Shown piece after piece: positions 6,186 to 16,650 of a DNA stretch of 37,962 bases. The DNA is taken from positions 1 through 37,962 of the forward strand of contig CAMAXW010000035.1 of NCBI GenBank assembly GCA_945862315.1, given 5' to 3'. A model generated the notes under the pieces. The model was not told where the DNA came from. It worked only from the letters and a program-made list of their open reading frames with translations, and searched no databases. Every line of letters starts with the position of its first letter. The first letter of the stretch is position 1. This DNA comes from Klebsiella pneumoniae (GTDB lineage Bacteria; Pseudomonadota; Gammaproteobacteria; Ga0077536). Made by a program: the position numbers and the translations under genes.

Positions 6186-6926
6186 TCAGTCTGGCTGGTG
6201 GTCGCCGTCTTCGTCTTCGTCTGCCTTCTCCCTGTCTGCATCCTCGTTATCGAGCAGGCGTCTAAAAAAGTTCTTTTTATGCACCGGCGCGGCGGGCACA
6301 GCCACCGACGGGGCTACGGCTACCGCCGGTGTGGCTTCTGTGGCTGGTGGGTCTTTAGGCCCATCGCCTTCGGCTGAGGCTTCGCTGATGGGCGCTGTCG
6401 GCGGCGGCACCATCAGTTTTGAGTCTTCGTCGTCTGCGGGCGGTTTCCGCGTGCCCGGTGGGGGCCCTTGGAAGGGCATTTTTTCGACCATGCGGGTGAC
6501 CAAGCCGGCCTTGATGAGTGGCACGTCTACGGATTGGTCTTGGCGGGTATCGATCGCCAGCGGCCCAGTTGCGGGCAGTACATCGCCGCTAACGCTCACC
6601 AGCTTGTTGTCCTCGAAGAACAGAATGATGTGCCGACGTTTAGGCAGATGGCGGCCTTTCTGGAAAGTATAAATGTAGTCCCAGCGATTGCCGTGGAAGG
6701 TGTCGATGATGGCCGGGGTGCCCATGATAAAGCTGACTTTTTTCTTGTCGATCCCAACTTCCAGCTGGGCCAGCATATCTTGGGTGATCACATTGCCTTG
6801 TTGGACGTCGATACGGTGGACTAACGACCAAGTCCCTAAGAAGGCCGGACGCGGCAACGAGCATCCAGTGAGCCCGGCTAGGAGGACGCTGAGAACGGTG
6901 AGAACGGTGAGAGGCCTAGTCGTCAT
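6186..6926 (-). CDS. bamE: Outer membrane assembly lipoprotein BamE (SmpA/OmlA) with long C-terminal extension
   Basis: This 246-residue lipoprotein has a signal peptide ending in the lipobox LTGC (Cys22). The SmpA/OmlA domain occupies about residues 35-110: HRIDVQQGNVITQDMLAQL, then the VSFIMGTP and RWDYIYTFQKG motifs, and FFEDNKLVSVSGD. It belongs to the BAM complex, which folds beta-barrel proteins into the outer membrane. BamE is usually about 110-150 residues. Here roughly 130 extra residues follow, first Pro/Ala/Thr-rich and then strongly acidic (DNEDADREKADEDEDGDHQPD in part). The extension looks disordered and would lie in the periplasm. The gene is divergent from fur, as in Pseudomonas and Xanthomonas, where omlA and fur share a promoter region. 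Confidence 0.92.
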   Translation of the reverse strand: MTTRPLTVLTVLSVLLAGLTGCSLPRPAFLGTWSLVHRIDVQQGNVITQDMLAQLEVGIDKKKVSFIMGTPAIIDTFHGNRWDYIYTFQKGRHLPKRRHIILFFEDNKLVSVSGDVLPATGPLAIDTRQDQSVDVPLIKAGLVTRMVEKMPFQGPPPGTRKPPADDEDSKLMVPPPTAPISEASAEGDGPKDPPATEATPAVAVAPSVAVPAAPVHKKNFFRRLLDNEDADREKADEDEDGDHQPD

Positions 6927-7125
6927 GAGATTTCTTTTGTCTTAGGTGGCGCAGTTGGGGGACGCTTAAACAACGGTTCACAGTGCTACCATTCGGGCCG
7001 TCTGCCGCTCGCGCCGCGGTCGCATTCAATGAGCCTTCCAGCCACGCCGGATGCAAGGCGCCGAAGTATAGCCTAAGCGGGCACTGAGGCCAGTCAACCA
7101 GGCCGGCAGCGAGGAGAATCTATCG

Positions 7126-7536
7126 GTGGATACTTTTGAACTAAAGAAAGCAGGACTCAAGGCAACGCTGCCTAGGCTGCGCATCCTCGAAATGCTCGAG
7201 CGTAATGACGATCGCCATCTCAGCGCCGAAGACGTGTATCGGGCTTTGCTGGGCGCAGGCGAAGACGTGGGGCTAGCCACGGTTTACCGTGTACTCACGC
7301 AATTCGAGTCTGCCGGCATCGTCGAGCGTCACAATTTCGATGGCTCTCATTCGGTGTTTGAAATGGCCCGCGGGCCGCATCACGACCACATGGTGTGCCT
7401 AGACACCGGTGAGGTGGTGGAGTTCTTCGATGAAGAAATTGAGCGTCGACAGCGTGAAATCGTGTCCGCGCACGGCTATGAATTGTGTGATCACAGCTTG
7501 GTGCTCTATGTGAAGAAGAAAAAGACCGCCGAGTAG
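7126..7536 (+). CDS. fur: Ferric uptake regulator Fur
   Basis: This 136-residue protein starts at GTG 7126 behind a good ribosome binding site (GAGGAG). The N-terminal winged helix includes LKKAGLKATLPRLRILEMLE and the recognition region AEDVYRALLGAGEDVGLATVYRVLTQF. The metal-binding region includes the GPHHDHMVCLDTG motif, with the regulatory His residues, and EFFDEEIERRQREI. The CxxC pair is reduced to a single Cys (CLDTG), and the tail ends LVLYVKKKKTAE, as in Pseudomonas-type Fur proteins. It binds Fe(II) and represses iron-uptake genes. It is divergent from bamE; I see no clear Fur box in the 199-base gap. Confidence 0.97.
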   Translation: MDTFELKKAGLKATLPRLRILEMLERNDDRHLSAEDVYRALLGAGEDVGLATVYRVLTQFESAGIVERHNFDGSHSVFEMARGPHHDHMVCLDTGEVVEFFDEEIERRQREIVSAHGYELCDHSLVLYVKKKKTAE

Positions 7537-7545
7537 GGCGGAGAT

Positions 7546-9201
7546 TTAACCCGCCAAGAGCTCGCGAGCATGGGCGAGCGTTTTTGCCGTGACGGGTTCG
7601 CTGCCTAACATCCGTGCCAATTCACGCACCCGATCGTCGGCCGACAAATAGCTCACCGCGGTGTGCGTGATGCCTAGCGCTACCGATTTTCCAATCAGCA
7701 AATGGCGGTCCCCAGCCGCGGCCACTTGCGGCATGTGGGTAATGCACAAAATTTGCCGGCCAGTCGCGATAGTCCTCAGCAAACGCGCCAGCACGGCGGC
7801 CACGCGGCCGCTCACGCCGCTATCGACTTCGTCGTACACCAGCATCGGCACGCCCGAGACACCTGCGGTCGCTACCTGAATAGCCAAACTAATCCGCGCG
7901 AGCTCCCCGCCAGACGCTACTTTGCGTAACGGCCGCAGTGGTTGGTCAGGGTTGGTGGCGATCAACAACTCAACGTCATCCATCCCATACTCGGTAGGCT
8001 GAGCGCTGCGGCTTAGTGCAGTCTGGAAGCGCGCATGAGGCAATGCGAGTTCGTGCAAGTGGGTGCAAACCGCGGCGTCCAGGGTGTGGCCTGCGGCGGT
8101 GCGTGCGGTGCTCAGCTGGTCTGCCAGCCCCTGGAATTCCTGTTCTGCGAGCATCAGCCGTGCCGCTGTGTCGGTCTCAATTTGCTCGTGGTTGAGCAGG
8201 GTTTCGAGCTCGCGTTGGAGCTGTTGGCGAAAAGGCCCTAGCGCGGCTGGCTCGCAACGATGTTTGCGCGCCGCCGCGTGGAGGTCGGCCATGGCCCTAT
8301 CTAGGCTCGCCAAATCCGCCCCCGCCGCACCCAGACGCCCGCTGTAGTGAGACAGTTCCCGCTCCGCCTCGTCCAAATTAATCACCGCCTGTTCTAGCAG
8401 CTCCACCAAGGGCTTCAACTGGCTATCGATGTGCGCCAGCTCTTGGGCGCCGTGCAGTGCAAGGGTGAGCCCGCGTTGCGCACCGCGGGTGTCGCCAAAC
8501 AAGCGCTGGGAGATGTCGGTGCAGCCCGCCCGTAGTCGCTCGATATTCGCCGCCTTGCGGTGTTCGGCTTCGAGCGCCGCCAGTGCGTCAGGTTCTAGCG
8601 GCAAGCTGGCCAGTTCATCGATTTGAAAACGCAGAAAGTCTAAGCGGCTGGCGGCGTTGGCATGCTCACCGCGTAATCCGGCGAGTTCTTCGGTGATCGC
8701 CACGCACGTGCGTTGGGCGCTGGCGACTGCTGCAACCAGTGCACCGCAACCGCCAAATTCGTCGAGCAAACGGCGTTGGGCCGGCCGTTCTAGCAACGAA
8801 TAATGGGCATGTTGCCCGTGGATGCCGACCAACGCGCTGCCGAACTCCTTGAGAAATTGCACCGACACGGGTGTTTCGTTGCAGAACGCCCGCGAGCGTC
8901 CGTCTGCACCCACGACCCGCCGCAGAATGCAGTCCTCTTGCACGCTGATGTCGTGCAGCGCCAGCACGGCCCGCAGATCCGCACGACTGGATAGATCAAA
9001 TAAGGCGGTGACGGTGGCGCGCTCCGCGCCGCTGCGCACGCTGCCGGAATCGGCGCGATCACCCAGCGTGAGGCCCAGTGCATCCACCAAAATGGATTTT
9101 CCAGCACCGGTCTCGCCGGTGATAACGGTTAAGCCTGCCGCAAACTCCACATCTAACTCCCGCACGATGGCGAGGTCACGGATGGTGAGGGCTTTCAGCA
9201 T
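7546..9201 (-). CDS. recN: DNA repair protein RecN
   Basis: This 551-residue SMC-like ATPase (E. coli 553) has an N-terminal Walker A ITGETGAGKSILVDAL. A central coiled-coil region has helices rich in Ala, Glu and Arg. At the C-terminus are the LRKVASGGELARISLA signature and a Walker B region (MLVYDEVDSGVSGRVA). It acts early in recombinational repair of double-strand breaks. Its start overlaps the end of nadK by seven bases, and the nadK-recN pair is common. It converges with fur, with only nine bases between the two genes. No LexA box stands out inside nadK upstream of it, so SOS control is not supported from the sequence. Confidence 0.97.
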   Translation of the reverse strand: MLKALTIRDLAIVRELDVEFAAGLTVITGETGAGKSILVDALGLTLGDRADSGSVRSGAERATVTALFDLSSRADLRAVLALHDISVQEDCILRRVVGADGRSRAFCNETPVSVQFLKEFGSALVGIHGQHAHYSLLERPAQRRLLDEFGGCGALVAAVASAQRTCVAITEELAGLRGEHANAASRLDFLRFQIDELASLPLEPDALAALEAEHRKAANIERLRAGCTDISQRLFGDTRGAQRGLTLALHGAQELAHIDSQLKPLVELLEQAVINLDEAERELSHYSGRLGAAGADLASLDRAMADLHAAARKHRCEPAALGPFRQQLQRELETLLNHEQIETDTAARLMLAEQEFQGLADQLSTARTAAGHTLDAAVCTHLHELALPHARFQTALSRSAQPTEYGMDDVELLIATNPDQPLRPLRKVASGGELARISLAIQVATAGVSGVPMLVYDEVDSGVSGRVAAVLARLLRTIATGRQILCITHMPQVAAAGDRHLLIGKSVALGITHTAVSYLSADDRVRELARMLGSEPVTAKTLAHARELLAG

Positions 9202-10067
9202 GGGCTACGGCCCCACTGCAATTTAGCGCGCAGCGTGGCGAAGTGGTCGTGACCAGAGGGGTGAATTAGCCGCACAGCGTCGGCGTGGCGGGTGATTCGA
9301 ATGCGGTCGCCGGCCTTCAGGATCGGCATGGGATTGCCATCCGCCGTCACGCGGGAGTCCTCGGCGTTATCGCTAGCGAAGTCAATTTCAATCCGGGAGT
9401 TATTGCTGATCACCAGCGGGCGATTGGTCAGCGTGTGCGGGCAAATAGGCACCAGCACCATCGCCGGCAGCGTGGGATCCAAGATCGGTCCACCACCCGA
9501 TAACGCATAGGCGGTTGAGCCGGTTGGGGTCGAGATAATCATGCCGTCGGAACGCTGGGTGTGCACAAAGCGTCCGTCCACATAGGTATTGAGGGTGATG
9601 AGGCGGGCCGTGCTCCAACGCTGGATGACCACATCATTCAACGCGATTTGGGTCGCGAGGGTCGCACCATCACGCAGAATTTCGCACAGTAAAACGCAGC
9701 GTTCTTCGGCGCAGTAGCGCCCCGCCAGAATGGCGTCTAGCCCTTGAGTGACTTGTTGGGGCGAGAGATCCGCCAAAAAGCCCAACCGGCCCAAATTAAC
9801 CCCCAACACCGGCACCCGGTGTGGGAAGGCGAGCTTGGCCGCGCGCAACAGCGTGCCATCACCGCCAATGGCGATCACAAGGTCCCGATTGGCCACGAGT
9901 TCCTCCTCGCGGGCCAACGGACTGCTCGCGGCTGGGGGAGCTGCCACGGCCAAATGGTCAACAAAAACTTCGGCACCATGGCGCGCCAGCACCTCTAATA
10001 CAGTGTCCAGCGCACTGCGCAGCGCCACGTCGGCTTGCTTGGTCACGATTCCAATTCGTCTGAACAC
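9195..10067 (-). CDS. nadK: NAD kinase
   Basis: This 290-residue protein (E. coli 292) phosphorylates NAD to NADP. It has the ATP-NAD kinase signature GGDGT (VIAIGGDGTLLRAA), the ALNDVVIQR motif, and the Gly-rich SDGMIISTPTGSTAYALSGGG loop region. VLVPICPHTLTNRPLVI follows. The ATG at 10067 gives MFRRIGIVTKQ, the usual family N-terminus. It is divergent from hrcA and overlaps recN. Cytosolic and essential in most bacteria. Confidence 0.97.
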   Translation of the reverse strand: MFRRIGIVTKQADVALRSALDTVLEVLARHGAEVFVDHLAVAAPPAASSPLAREEELVANRDLVIAIGGDGTLLRAAKLAFPHRVPVLGVNLGRLGFLADLSPQQVTQGLDAILAGRYCAEERCVLLCEILRDGATLATQIALNDVVIQRWSTARLITLNTYVDGRFVHTQRSDGMIISTPTGSTAYALSGGGPILDPTLPAMVLVPICPHTLTNRPLVISNNSRIEIDFASDNAEDSRVTADGNPMPILKAGDRIRITRHADAVRLIHPSGHDHFATLRAKLQWGRSPC

Positions 10068-10211
10068 GCTTTAGGTTCTCTTGTGCTACGAGCAAGGTGC
10101 GCCCGGTCCCCTGATTGTGCCAACTCTGGGACCACCGCGAAACAGTGGTTTTACAAGGCGATATGGCCGATGCTAGGTGCCACTCACTCTCAGGCCGCGG
10201 GTAATACCTCA

Positions 10212-11264
10212 ATGGGTGACCGTCCTCACGTTTTGGAACTCAACGACCGCGCCCAGCATCTATTCAAGTTGCTGGTGGAACGGTATATCGCCGATGGGCA
10301 CCCGGTGGGGTCGCGCACGCTCGCCCGCGACGCCAAGTTGGAGCTTAGCTCCGCCACGATTCGCAACGTCATGGCCGATCTCGAAGACCTGGGCCTCATC
10401 CGTGCGCCCCACACCTCTGCGGGGCGCATTCCGACCGTGCGCGGTTATCGCTTATTCGTGGATTCTATCCTCACTTGGCGGGAACCCACGCAGTTCGAGA
10501 TGTCCAGCTTTGCCAATGACTTAAAGCGTGAGAACGATGTGCGTCGCCTGCTCGAGCGCACCTCCACCATGCTCTCCGAAATCACTCGTTTTGCAGGCTT
10601 GGTGATGGTGCCGATTACCGAGCAACGGGCGCTGCGGCAGGTGGAATTTTTGCCCCTCAGCGATAATCGGGTACTGGCCATCTTGGTCGTGAACGACCGG
10701 GAGGTGCAAAACCGCATCATCCGCACGCCACGCTGTTATTCCCCAAGTGAACTCACCGAGGCCGCCAACTATCTCAATTCGGCGTTTGCGGGCAAAGACG
10801 TGCGGGCCGTCAAGCGCGATTTGCTGTCTGAAATGAGCGCCGCGCGCGACGAAATGAACCGCATGATGGAAACCGTCATCGAAATGGCCGGGCAGCTGTT
10901 CGTCGACGACACCAACGGAAAAGACTACGTGCTGGCGGGGCAAACCAATCTGATGGGCCTCACAGAGCTTTCCGATCTCGATAAATTGCGCACCTTGTTT
11001 GAGGCTTTCAACCTCAAACGCGATGTGTTGCTGTTGCTGGATCAGGCACTTAGCGCCAATGGGGTGCAAATTTTTATCGGTGAGGAATCCGGCTATCACG
11101 CCTTCGACGACTGCAGTATCGTGACCTCAACTTACGGACCAGAAGGTGAGACCTTGGGGGTGCTGGGCGTGATCGGCCCCACCCGCATGCCTTACGAACG
11201 AGTGATTCCTATCGTCGACCTTGCCGCAAAAATGCTGGGCTCAGCCTTGAATTCTCTGCAGTAG
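10212..11264 (+). CDS. hrcA: Heat-inducible transcription repressor HrcA
   Basis: This 350-residue protein begins MGDRPHVLELNDRAQHLFKL. The N-terminal winged helix contains LVERYIADGHPVGSRTLAR, LSSATIRNVMADLEDLGLI and PHTSAGRIPTVRGYR, all HrcA hallmarks. A GAF-like middle domain and a C-terminal part (IGEESGYHAFDDCSIVTSTY) follow. HrcA represses chaperone genes by binding CIRCE elements. I chose the start at 10212 because the family N-terminus begins there; the frame is open for 59 more codons upstream without homology. It heads hrcA-grpE-dnaK-dnaJ. I find no CIRCE inverted repeat (TTAGCACTC/GAGTGCTAA) upstream of hrcA, grpE or dnaK, so its target is probably elsewhere, such as groESL. Confidence 0.95.
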   Translation: MGDRPHVLELNDRAQHLFKLLVERYIADGHPVGSRTLARDAKLELSSATIRNVMADLEDLGLIRAPHTSAGRIPTVRGYRLFVDSILTWREPTQFEMSSFANDLKRENDVRRLLERTSTMLSEITRFAGLVMVPITEQRALRQVEFLPLSDNRVLAILVVNDREVQNRIIRTPRCYSPSELTEAANYLNSAFAGKDVRAVKRDLLSEMSAARDEMNRMMETVIEMAGQLFVDDTNGKDYVLAGQTNLMGLTELSDLDKLRTLFEAFNLKRDVLLLLDQALSANGVQIFIGEESGYHAFDDCSIVTSTYGPEGETLGVLGVIGPTRMPYERVIPIVDLAAKMLGSALNSLQ

Positions 11265-11274
11265 CCCCAATCTA
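11246..11274 (+). promoter_or_regulatory. Sigma-32 (heat-shock) promoter for grpE
   Basis: CTTGAAT (11246-11252) matches the sigma-32 -35 box CTTGAAA at 6 of 7 positions. After 13 bases CCCAATCTA (11266-11274) matches the -10 box CCCCATNTA at all but one fixed position. The -35 box lies within the 3' end of hrcA. Spacing and sequence are typical of RpoH promoters, so grpE-dnaK would be induced by heat independently of hrcA read-through. Confidence 0.65.
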
Positions 11275-11353
11275 TCTTCGTACGACCCTTTGACATTCCG
11301 CCGGTAACCCCGGCGGCCAGCATTTTCTTTTTGCATCAGATTTGGAGGAGTGA

Positions 11354-11893
11354 GTGATTAATCACGACGATCCGGCGGCGGCGGCCCCGGTTGAAATAGA
11401 AGACCCACACGCACAACTAGAAGCCAATATGGAGCGTCTCCGGGCTGACGCCGACCGTGCGCGCGACGATCTACTGCGAGCACGTGCTGAACTCGACAAC
11501 ATCCGCAAACGCGCCCAACGCGACGTCGAAAACGCGCATAAATACGGTGTTGAACGGCTAGTGGAAGCGTTACTGCCGGTGAAAGACAGTCTCGATCTCG
11601 GCCTAGACGCGGCTCGCGATACGCAGGATTTCAAGAGCTTGTTAGACGGCATGCAAATGACCGTCCAAATGTTTGATGCCGCACTGTTGCGCATTGGGGT
11701 GGAGAGTATTGGTGAGGCGGGTGTGAAGTTCGATCCCGAGCAGCATCAGGCCATGATGATGGAGCCCAGCACCAGCGTTGACGCCGGCGCGGTGCTGCGA
11801 GTACTGCAAAAAGGCTACCGCCTGAACGAGCGATTGGTGCGTCCCGCCATGGTGGTGGTCGCCAAGGCGCCGGAAAATTCCGCAGGCTCTTGA
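11354..11893 (+). CDS. grpE: Nucleotide exchange factor GrpE
   Basis: This 179-residue protein starts at GTG 11354 with GGAGGAG just before it. An N-terminal long helix (residues 20-75: EANMERLRADADRARDDLL, RAELDNIRKRAQRDVENA) forms the GrpE dimer stalk. The C-terminal beta wing has GVESIGEAGVKFDPEQHQAM and VLRVLQKGYRLNERLVRPAM. It releases ADP from DnaK. It lies between hrcA and dnaK; the stop overlaps the -35 region of a second heat-shock promoter. Confidence 0.97.
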   Translation: MINHDDPAAAAPVEIEDPHAQLEANMERLRADADRARDDLLRARAELDNIRKRAQRDVENAHKYGVERLVEALLPVKDSLDLGLDAARDTQDFKSLLDGMQMTVQMFDAALLRIGVESIGEAGVKFDPEQHQAMMMEPSTSVDAGAVLRVLQKGYRLNERLVRPAMVVVAKAPENSAGS

Positions 11894-11917
11894 GTATTGG
11901 CACCGTCGTCCCCATCT
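11889..11917 (+). promoter_or_regulatory. Sigma-32 (heat-shock) promoter for dnaK
   Basis: CTTGAGT (11889-11895) and CCCCATCT (11910-11917) are separated by 14 bases. The -10 box is a full match to CCCCATNT and the -35 box matches at 5 of 7 positions. The -35 box overlaps the grpE stop codon. This gives dnaK its own heat-shock start about 55 bases before its ATG. Confidence 0.65.
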
Positions 11918-11978
11918 CATGTTTTAAGCGCGGGAGCAGTTTCCCGTATCCCAATTAGTTATCTGAGCGAGACATCTC

Positions 11979-13901
11979 ATGGCAAAAATTATCGGTATTG
12001 ACCTTGGCACAACCAACTCTTGCGTCGCCGTGTTGGAAGGTGGCAAGCCTAAAGTCATCGAAAACAGCGAAGGCAATCGGACCACACCCTCCATCGTGGC
12101 ATTCACGGCCGACGACGAGGTCTTGGTGGGACAGGCCGCCAAGCGGCAGGCGGTCACTAACCCGCAGAACACCCTGTTCGCAGTGAAACGATTGATCGGG
12201 CGCAAATTCAAAGACGACGTCGTGCAGCGCGATGTCAAAATGGTGCCGTATAAAATTGCCGCCGCCGACAATGGCGACGCTTGGGTCGACGTGCGCGGCA
12301 AACGCATGGCGCCGCCCGAAATTTCCGCCCGCGTGCTCATGAAAATGAAGAAGACGGCGGAAGATTATTTGGGCGAGGAAGTCACCGAAGCCGTGATTAC
12401 GGTGCCTGCGTACTTCAACGATTCGCAACGTCAGGCCACTAAAGACGCCGGCCGCATCGCGGGTTTGGAAGTCAAACGTATCATCAACGAGCCCACGGCC
12501 GCCGCGCTGGCGTTCGGCATGGACAAGCGCGAAGGCGACGCCAAGATTGCGGTCTATGACCTCGGCGGCGGCACGTTCGACATCTCGATTATCGAAATTG
12601 CAGAAGTAGACGGCGAACACCAGTTCGAGGTGCTCTCGACCAACGGTGACACCTTCCTTGGGGGTGAAGACTTCGACATGCGCCTGATCGAGTTCTTGGC
12701 GGGCGAGTTCAAGAAAGAGCAGGGCATCGATCTGCACAACGATCCGTTGGCCCTGCAACGGTTAAAAGAAGCGGCAGAAAAGGCCAAAATCGAGCTTTCT
12801 TCCAGCCAACAGACCGACGTCAACCTGCCCTACATCACGGCAGACGCCACGGGTCCTAAGCATCTGAATGTCAAAATTACCCGCGCCAAGCTGGAATCGC
12901 TGGTGGAAGAATTAGTCACCCGCACCATCGAGCCCTGCCGCATCGCTCTGAAGGATGCCGGGCTGAAGGCCAGCGATATCAACGATGTCATTCTGGTGGG
13001 TGGTCAGTCCCGCATGCCCAAGGTGCAGGAAGTGGTGAAAGCCATTTTTGGCCGTGAGCCACGTAAGGACGTCAATCCAGATGAGGCGGTAGCGGTGGGT
13101 GCTGCGATCCAAGCGGGGGTTTTGGGTGGGGACGTGAAAGACGTGCTGCTGCTCGACGTGACGCCCTTGTCGCTCGGCATCGAAACGCTGGGTGGCGTGA
13201 TGACCAAACTCATCGAGAAAAACACCACCATTCCGACCAAGGCGCAGCAGGTGTTCTCGACCGCTGATGATGGCCAGACGGCGGTCACGGTGCACGTGCT
13301 GCAGGGTGAACGCGAGCAGGCGGCGACCAATAAATCGTTGGGACGTTTTGACTTGGCCGACATCCCGCCCGCACCACGGGGTGTGCCGCAAGTGGAAGTC
13401 ACCTTTGACATCGATGCGAACGGCATTTTGAACGTTTCGGCGAAGGACAAGGCTACCGGCAAGCAGCAGTCGATCATCATCAAAGCCTCCAGCGGCCTGT
13501 CGGATGAGGAGATTCAGCGCATGGTGCGCGACGCCGAGATCCATGCTGACGAGGACCGCAAATTCCACGAGTTGGTGTCGGTGCGTAACCAAGCCGATGG
13601 GCTATTGCACGCGACCCGCAAGTCGTTAGAAGAGCTGGGCGAGAAGGTGGACGCGAGCGAGCGCCGGGATATCGAACTGGCGATTGACGACCTCAAAAGC
13701 GTGCTGTCTGGGGATGACAAAGAGGCGATTGAAACGCGGGCGCAGAAGCTGGCCGAGGTTTCGGGTAAAGTCGCCCAGCGTGCGAACCAAGCAGACGCGG
13801 GCGCGGGCGGTGCACCAGGTGGTGAACCGGGCCGGGCGGATGCAAACGCTGACGACAACGTGGTCGACGCCGATTTCGAGGAAGTCGACGACAAAAAATA
13901 A
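11979..13901 (+). CDS. dnaK: Molecular chaperone DnaK (Hsp70)
   Basis: This 640-residue protein is full length for DnaK. The ATPase domain has [15 protein letters not shown] at the N-terminus, the phosphate motif [15 protein letters not shown], and [13 protein letters not shown]. The conserved interdomain linker [19 protein letters not shown] leads to the substrate-binding domain, which is followed by a helical lid and an acidic tail ending [10 protein letters not shown], the usual EEVD-like end. It refolds proteins with DnaJ and GrpE and keeps sigma-32 inactive under normal conditions. It has its own sigma-32-type promoter upstream, and a terminator-like hairpin follows before dnaJ. Confidence 0.99.
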   Translation: MAKIIGIDLGTTNSCVAVLEGGKPKVIENSEGNRTTPSIVAFTADDEVLVGQAAKRQAVTNPQNTLFAVKRLIGRKFKDDVVQRDVKMVPYKIAAADNGDAWVDVRGKRMAPPEISARVLMKMKKTAEDYLGEEVTEAVITVPAYFNDSQRQATKDAGRIAGLEVKRIINEPTAAALAFGMDKREGDAKIAVYDLGGGTFDISIIEIAEVDGEHQFEVLSTNGDTFLGGEDFDMRLIEFLAGEFKKEQGIDLHNDPLALQRLKEAAEKAKIELSSSQQTDVNLPYITADATGPKHLNVKITRAKLESLVEELVTRTIEPCRIALKDAGLKASDINDVILVGGQSRMPKVQEVVKAIFGREPRKDVNPDEAVAVGAAIQAGVLGGDVKDVLLLDVTPLSLGIETLGGVMTKLIEKNTTIPTKAQQVFSTADDGQTAVTVHVLQGEREQAATNKSLGRFDLADIPPAPRGVPQVEVTFDIDANGILNVSAKDKATGKQQSIIIKASSGLSDEEIQRMVRDAEIHADEDRKFHELVSVRNQADGLLHATRKSLEELGEKVDASERRDIELAIDDLKSVLSGDDKEAIETRAQKLAEVSGKVAQRANQADAGAGGAPGGEPGRADANADDNVVDADFEEVDDKK

Positions 13902-13931
13902 GACCTGATAGGTCCCTAGTGTCTTTAGTAC

Positions 13932-13975
13932 GGTCCGAACAGGCCTAAAGTCTGTGCGGACCCGTTGGTTTTTTT
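13932..13975 (+). terminator. Terminator-like hairpin between dnaK and dnaJ
   Basis: GGTCCG (13932-13937) pairs with CGGACC (13957-13962). The stem continues as ACAG/CTGT past one mismatch around a 9-base loop. Seven T residues follow at 13969-13975. This looks like an intrinsic terminator, with a six-base gap between stem and T-run that may make it partial. It would reduce dnaJ relative to dnaK. Confidence 0.6.
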
Positions 13976-13991
13976 GAGTAAAGAAAGTTCT

Positions 13992-15934
<1,943 letters not shown>

Positions 15935-16032
15935 GACGACACCCGTGACACCTCGGCCATTGAACTGTTCGAGGCGCGCGCGGAACTCATACCCTGAGAC
16001 CTCGCCATGCGGGCGGGAGCCGGAGCCTCAGC

Positions 16033-16635
16033 ATGCTCGAACTGCCTACCGTTAGTGTGCCGCTCGACGCCCCTCCGGGCGTCACGGAAATGCGCGATTT
16101 AGCCCTCATGGAAGCTATCGCGCGCGGCGACCGCGAGGCGTTCGACGCACTTTATCGACTTTACTACTCCCGTTTAATGCCCTTCATCACGCGCATGGTG
16201 CGCTTGCCAGAGCTTGCCGAAGAAGTGGTTAACGACGCCATGTATGCGGTGTGGACAGGTGGGATAGCCTTCGCCGGTCATTCCAAGGTGTCTACCTGGA
16301 TATTCGGTATTGCCTACAAAAAAGCGTTGAAACGTTTAGAGCGAGAACGTCGCACACCCACGGAATCTTTCGCGGAGGGTTACGACGTCGCTGATGACAG
16401 CGATCCGGTCGCAGAAATCGACGCGGCACAGCTTGCCGGGCTGCTCGATACCGCTTTGGCTAGCCTATCGCCCGGCCATCGTAGCGTGGTGGAACTGACT
16501 TTTTTACTGGATTACTCCTACGCAGAAGTGGCGCAAATAGTCGGTTGCCCCGTCAATACCGTCAAAACGCGCATGTTTCATGCCCGCGCAAAACTGCGCC
16601 ACTTGCTGGCCGCGTGCCTCGGTCGAACGCCCTAA
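16033..16635 (+). CDS. ECF-type RNA polymerase sigma factor
   Basis: This 200-residue sigma-70 family protein has only regions 2 and 4. Region 2 (about residues 35-105) includes AFDALYRLYYSRLMPFITR, ELAEEVVNDAMYAVW for core binding and -10 recognition, and STWIFGIAYKKALKRLERE. Region 4 (about 134-192) includes LSPGHRSVVELTFLLDYSY and a helix-turn-helix AEVAQIVGCPVNTVKTRMFHARAKLR. An anti-sigma factor gene follows after 15 bases, so this is a classical ECF/anti-sigma pair. A start at Met20 (16090) is possible. The signal it answers and its regulon are unknown. It lies between dapB and the carAB operon. Confidence 0.92.
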   Translation: MLELPTVSVPLDAPPGVTEMRDLALMEAIARGDREAFDALYRLYYSRLMPFITRMVRLPELAEEVVNDAMYAVWTGGIAFAGHSKVSTWIFGIAYKKALKRLERERRTPTESFAEGYDVADDSDPVAEIDAAQLAGLLDTALASLSPGHRSVVELTFLLDYSYAEVAQIVGCPVNTVKTRMFHARAKLRHLLAACLGRTP

Positions 16636-16650
16636 CCGGATCACTCGTTA

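Noticed and set aside
6927-7125. Fur box in the bamE/fur divergent region
   Set aside because: No sequence close to GATAATGATAATCATTATC is visible; TATAGC at 7067 lacks a matching -35 box.
7537-7560. Bidirectional terminator between fur and recN
   Set aside because: Only a five-pair GGCGG/CCGCC stem without a T-run is present, too weak to call.
10068-10211. CIRCE element or sigma-32 promoter before hrcA
   Set aside because: Neither TTAGCACTC/GAGTGCTAA nor a CTTGAAA/CCCCAT pair was found; only loose partial matches occur.
15935-16032. ECF-type autoregulatory promoter (GGAACT near 15980) before the sigma gene
   Set aside because: A GGAACT-like -35 can be seen, but no convincing -10 box at proper spacing, so it could be chance.
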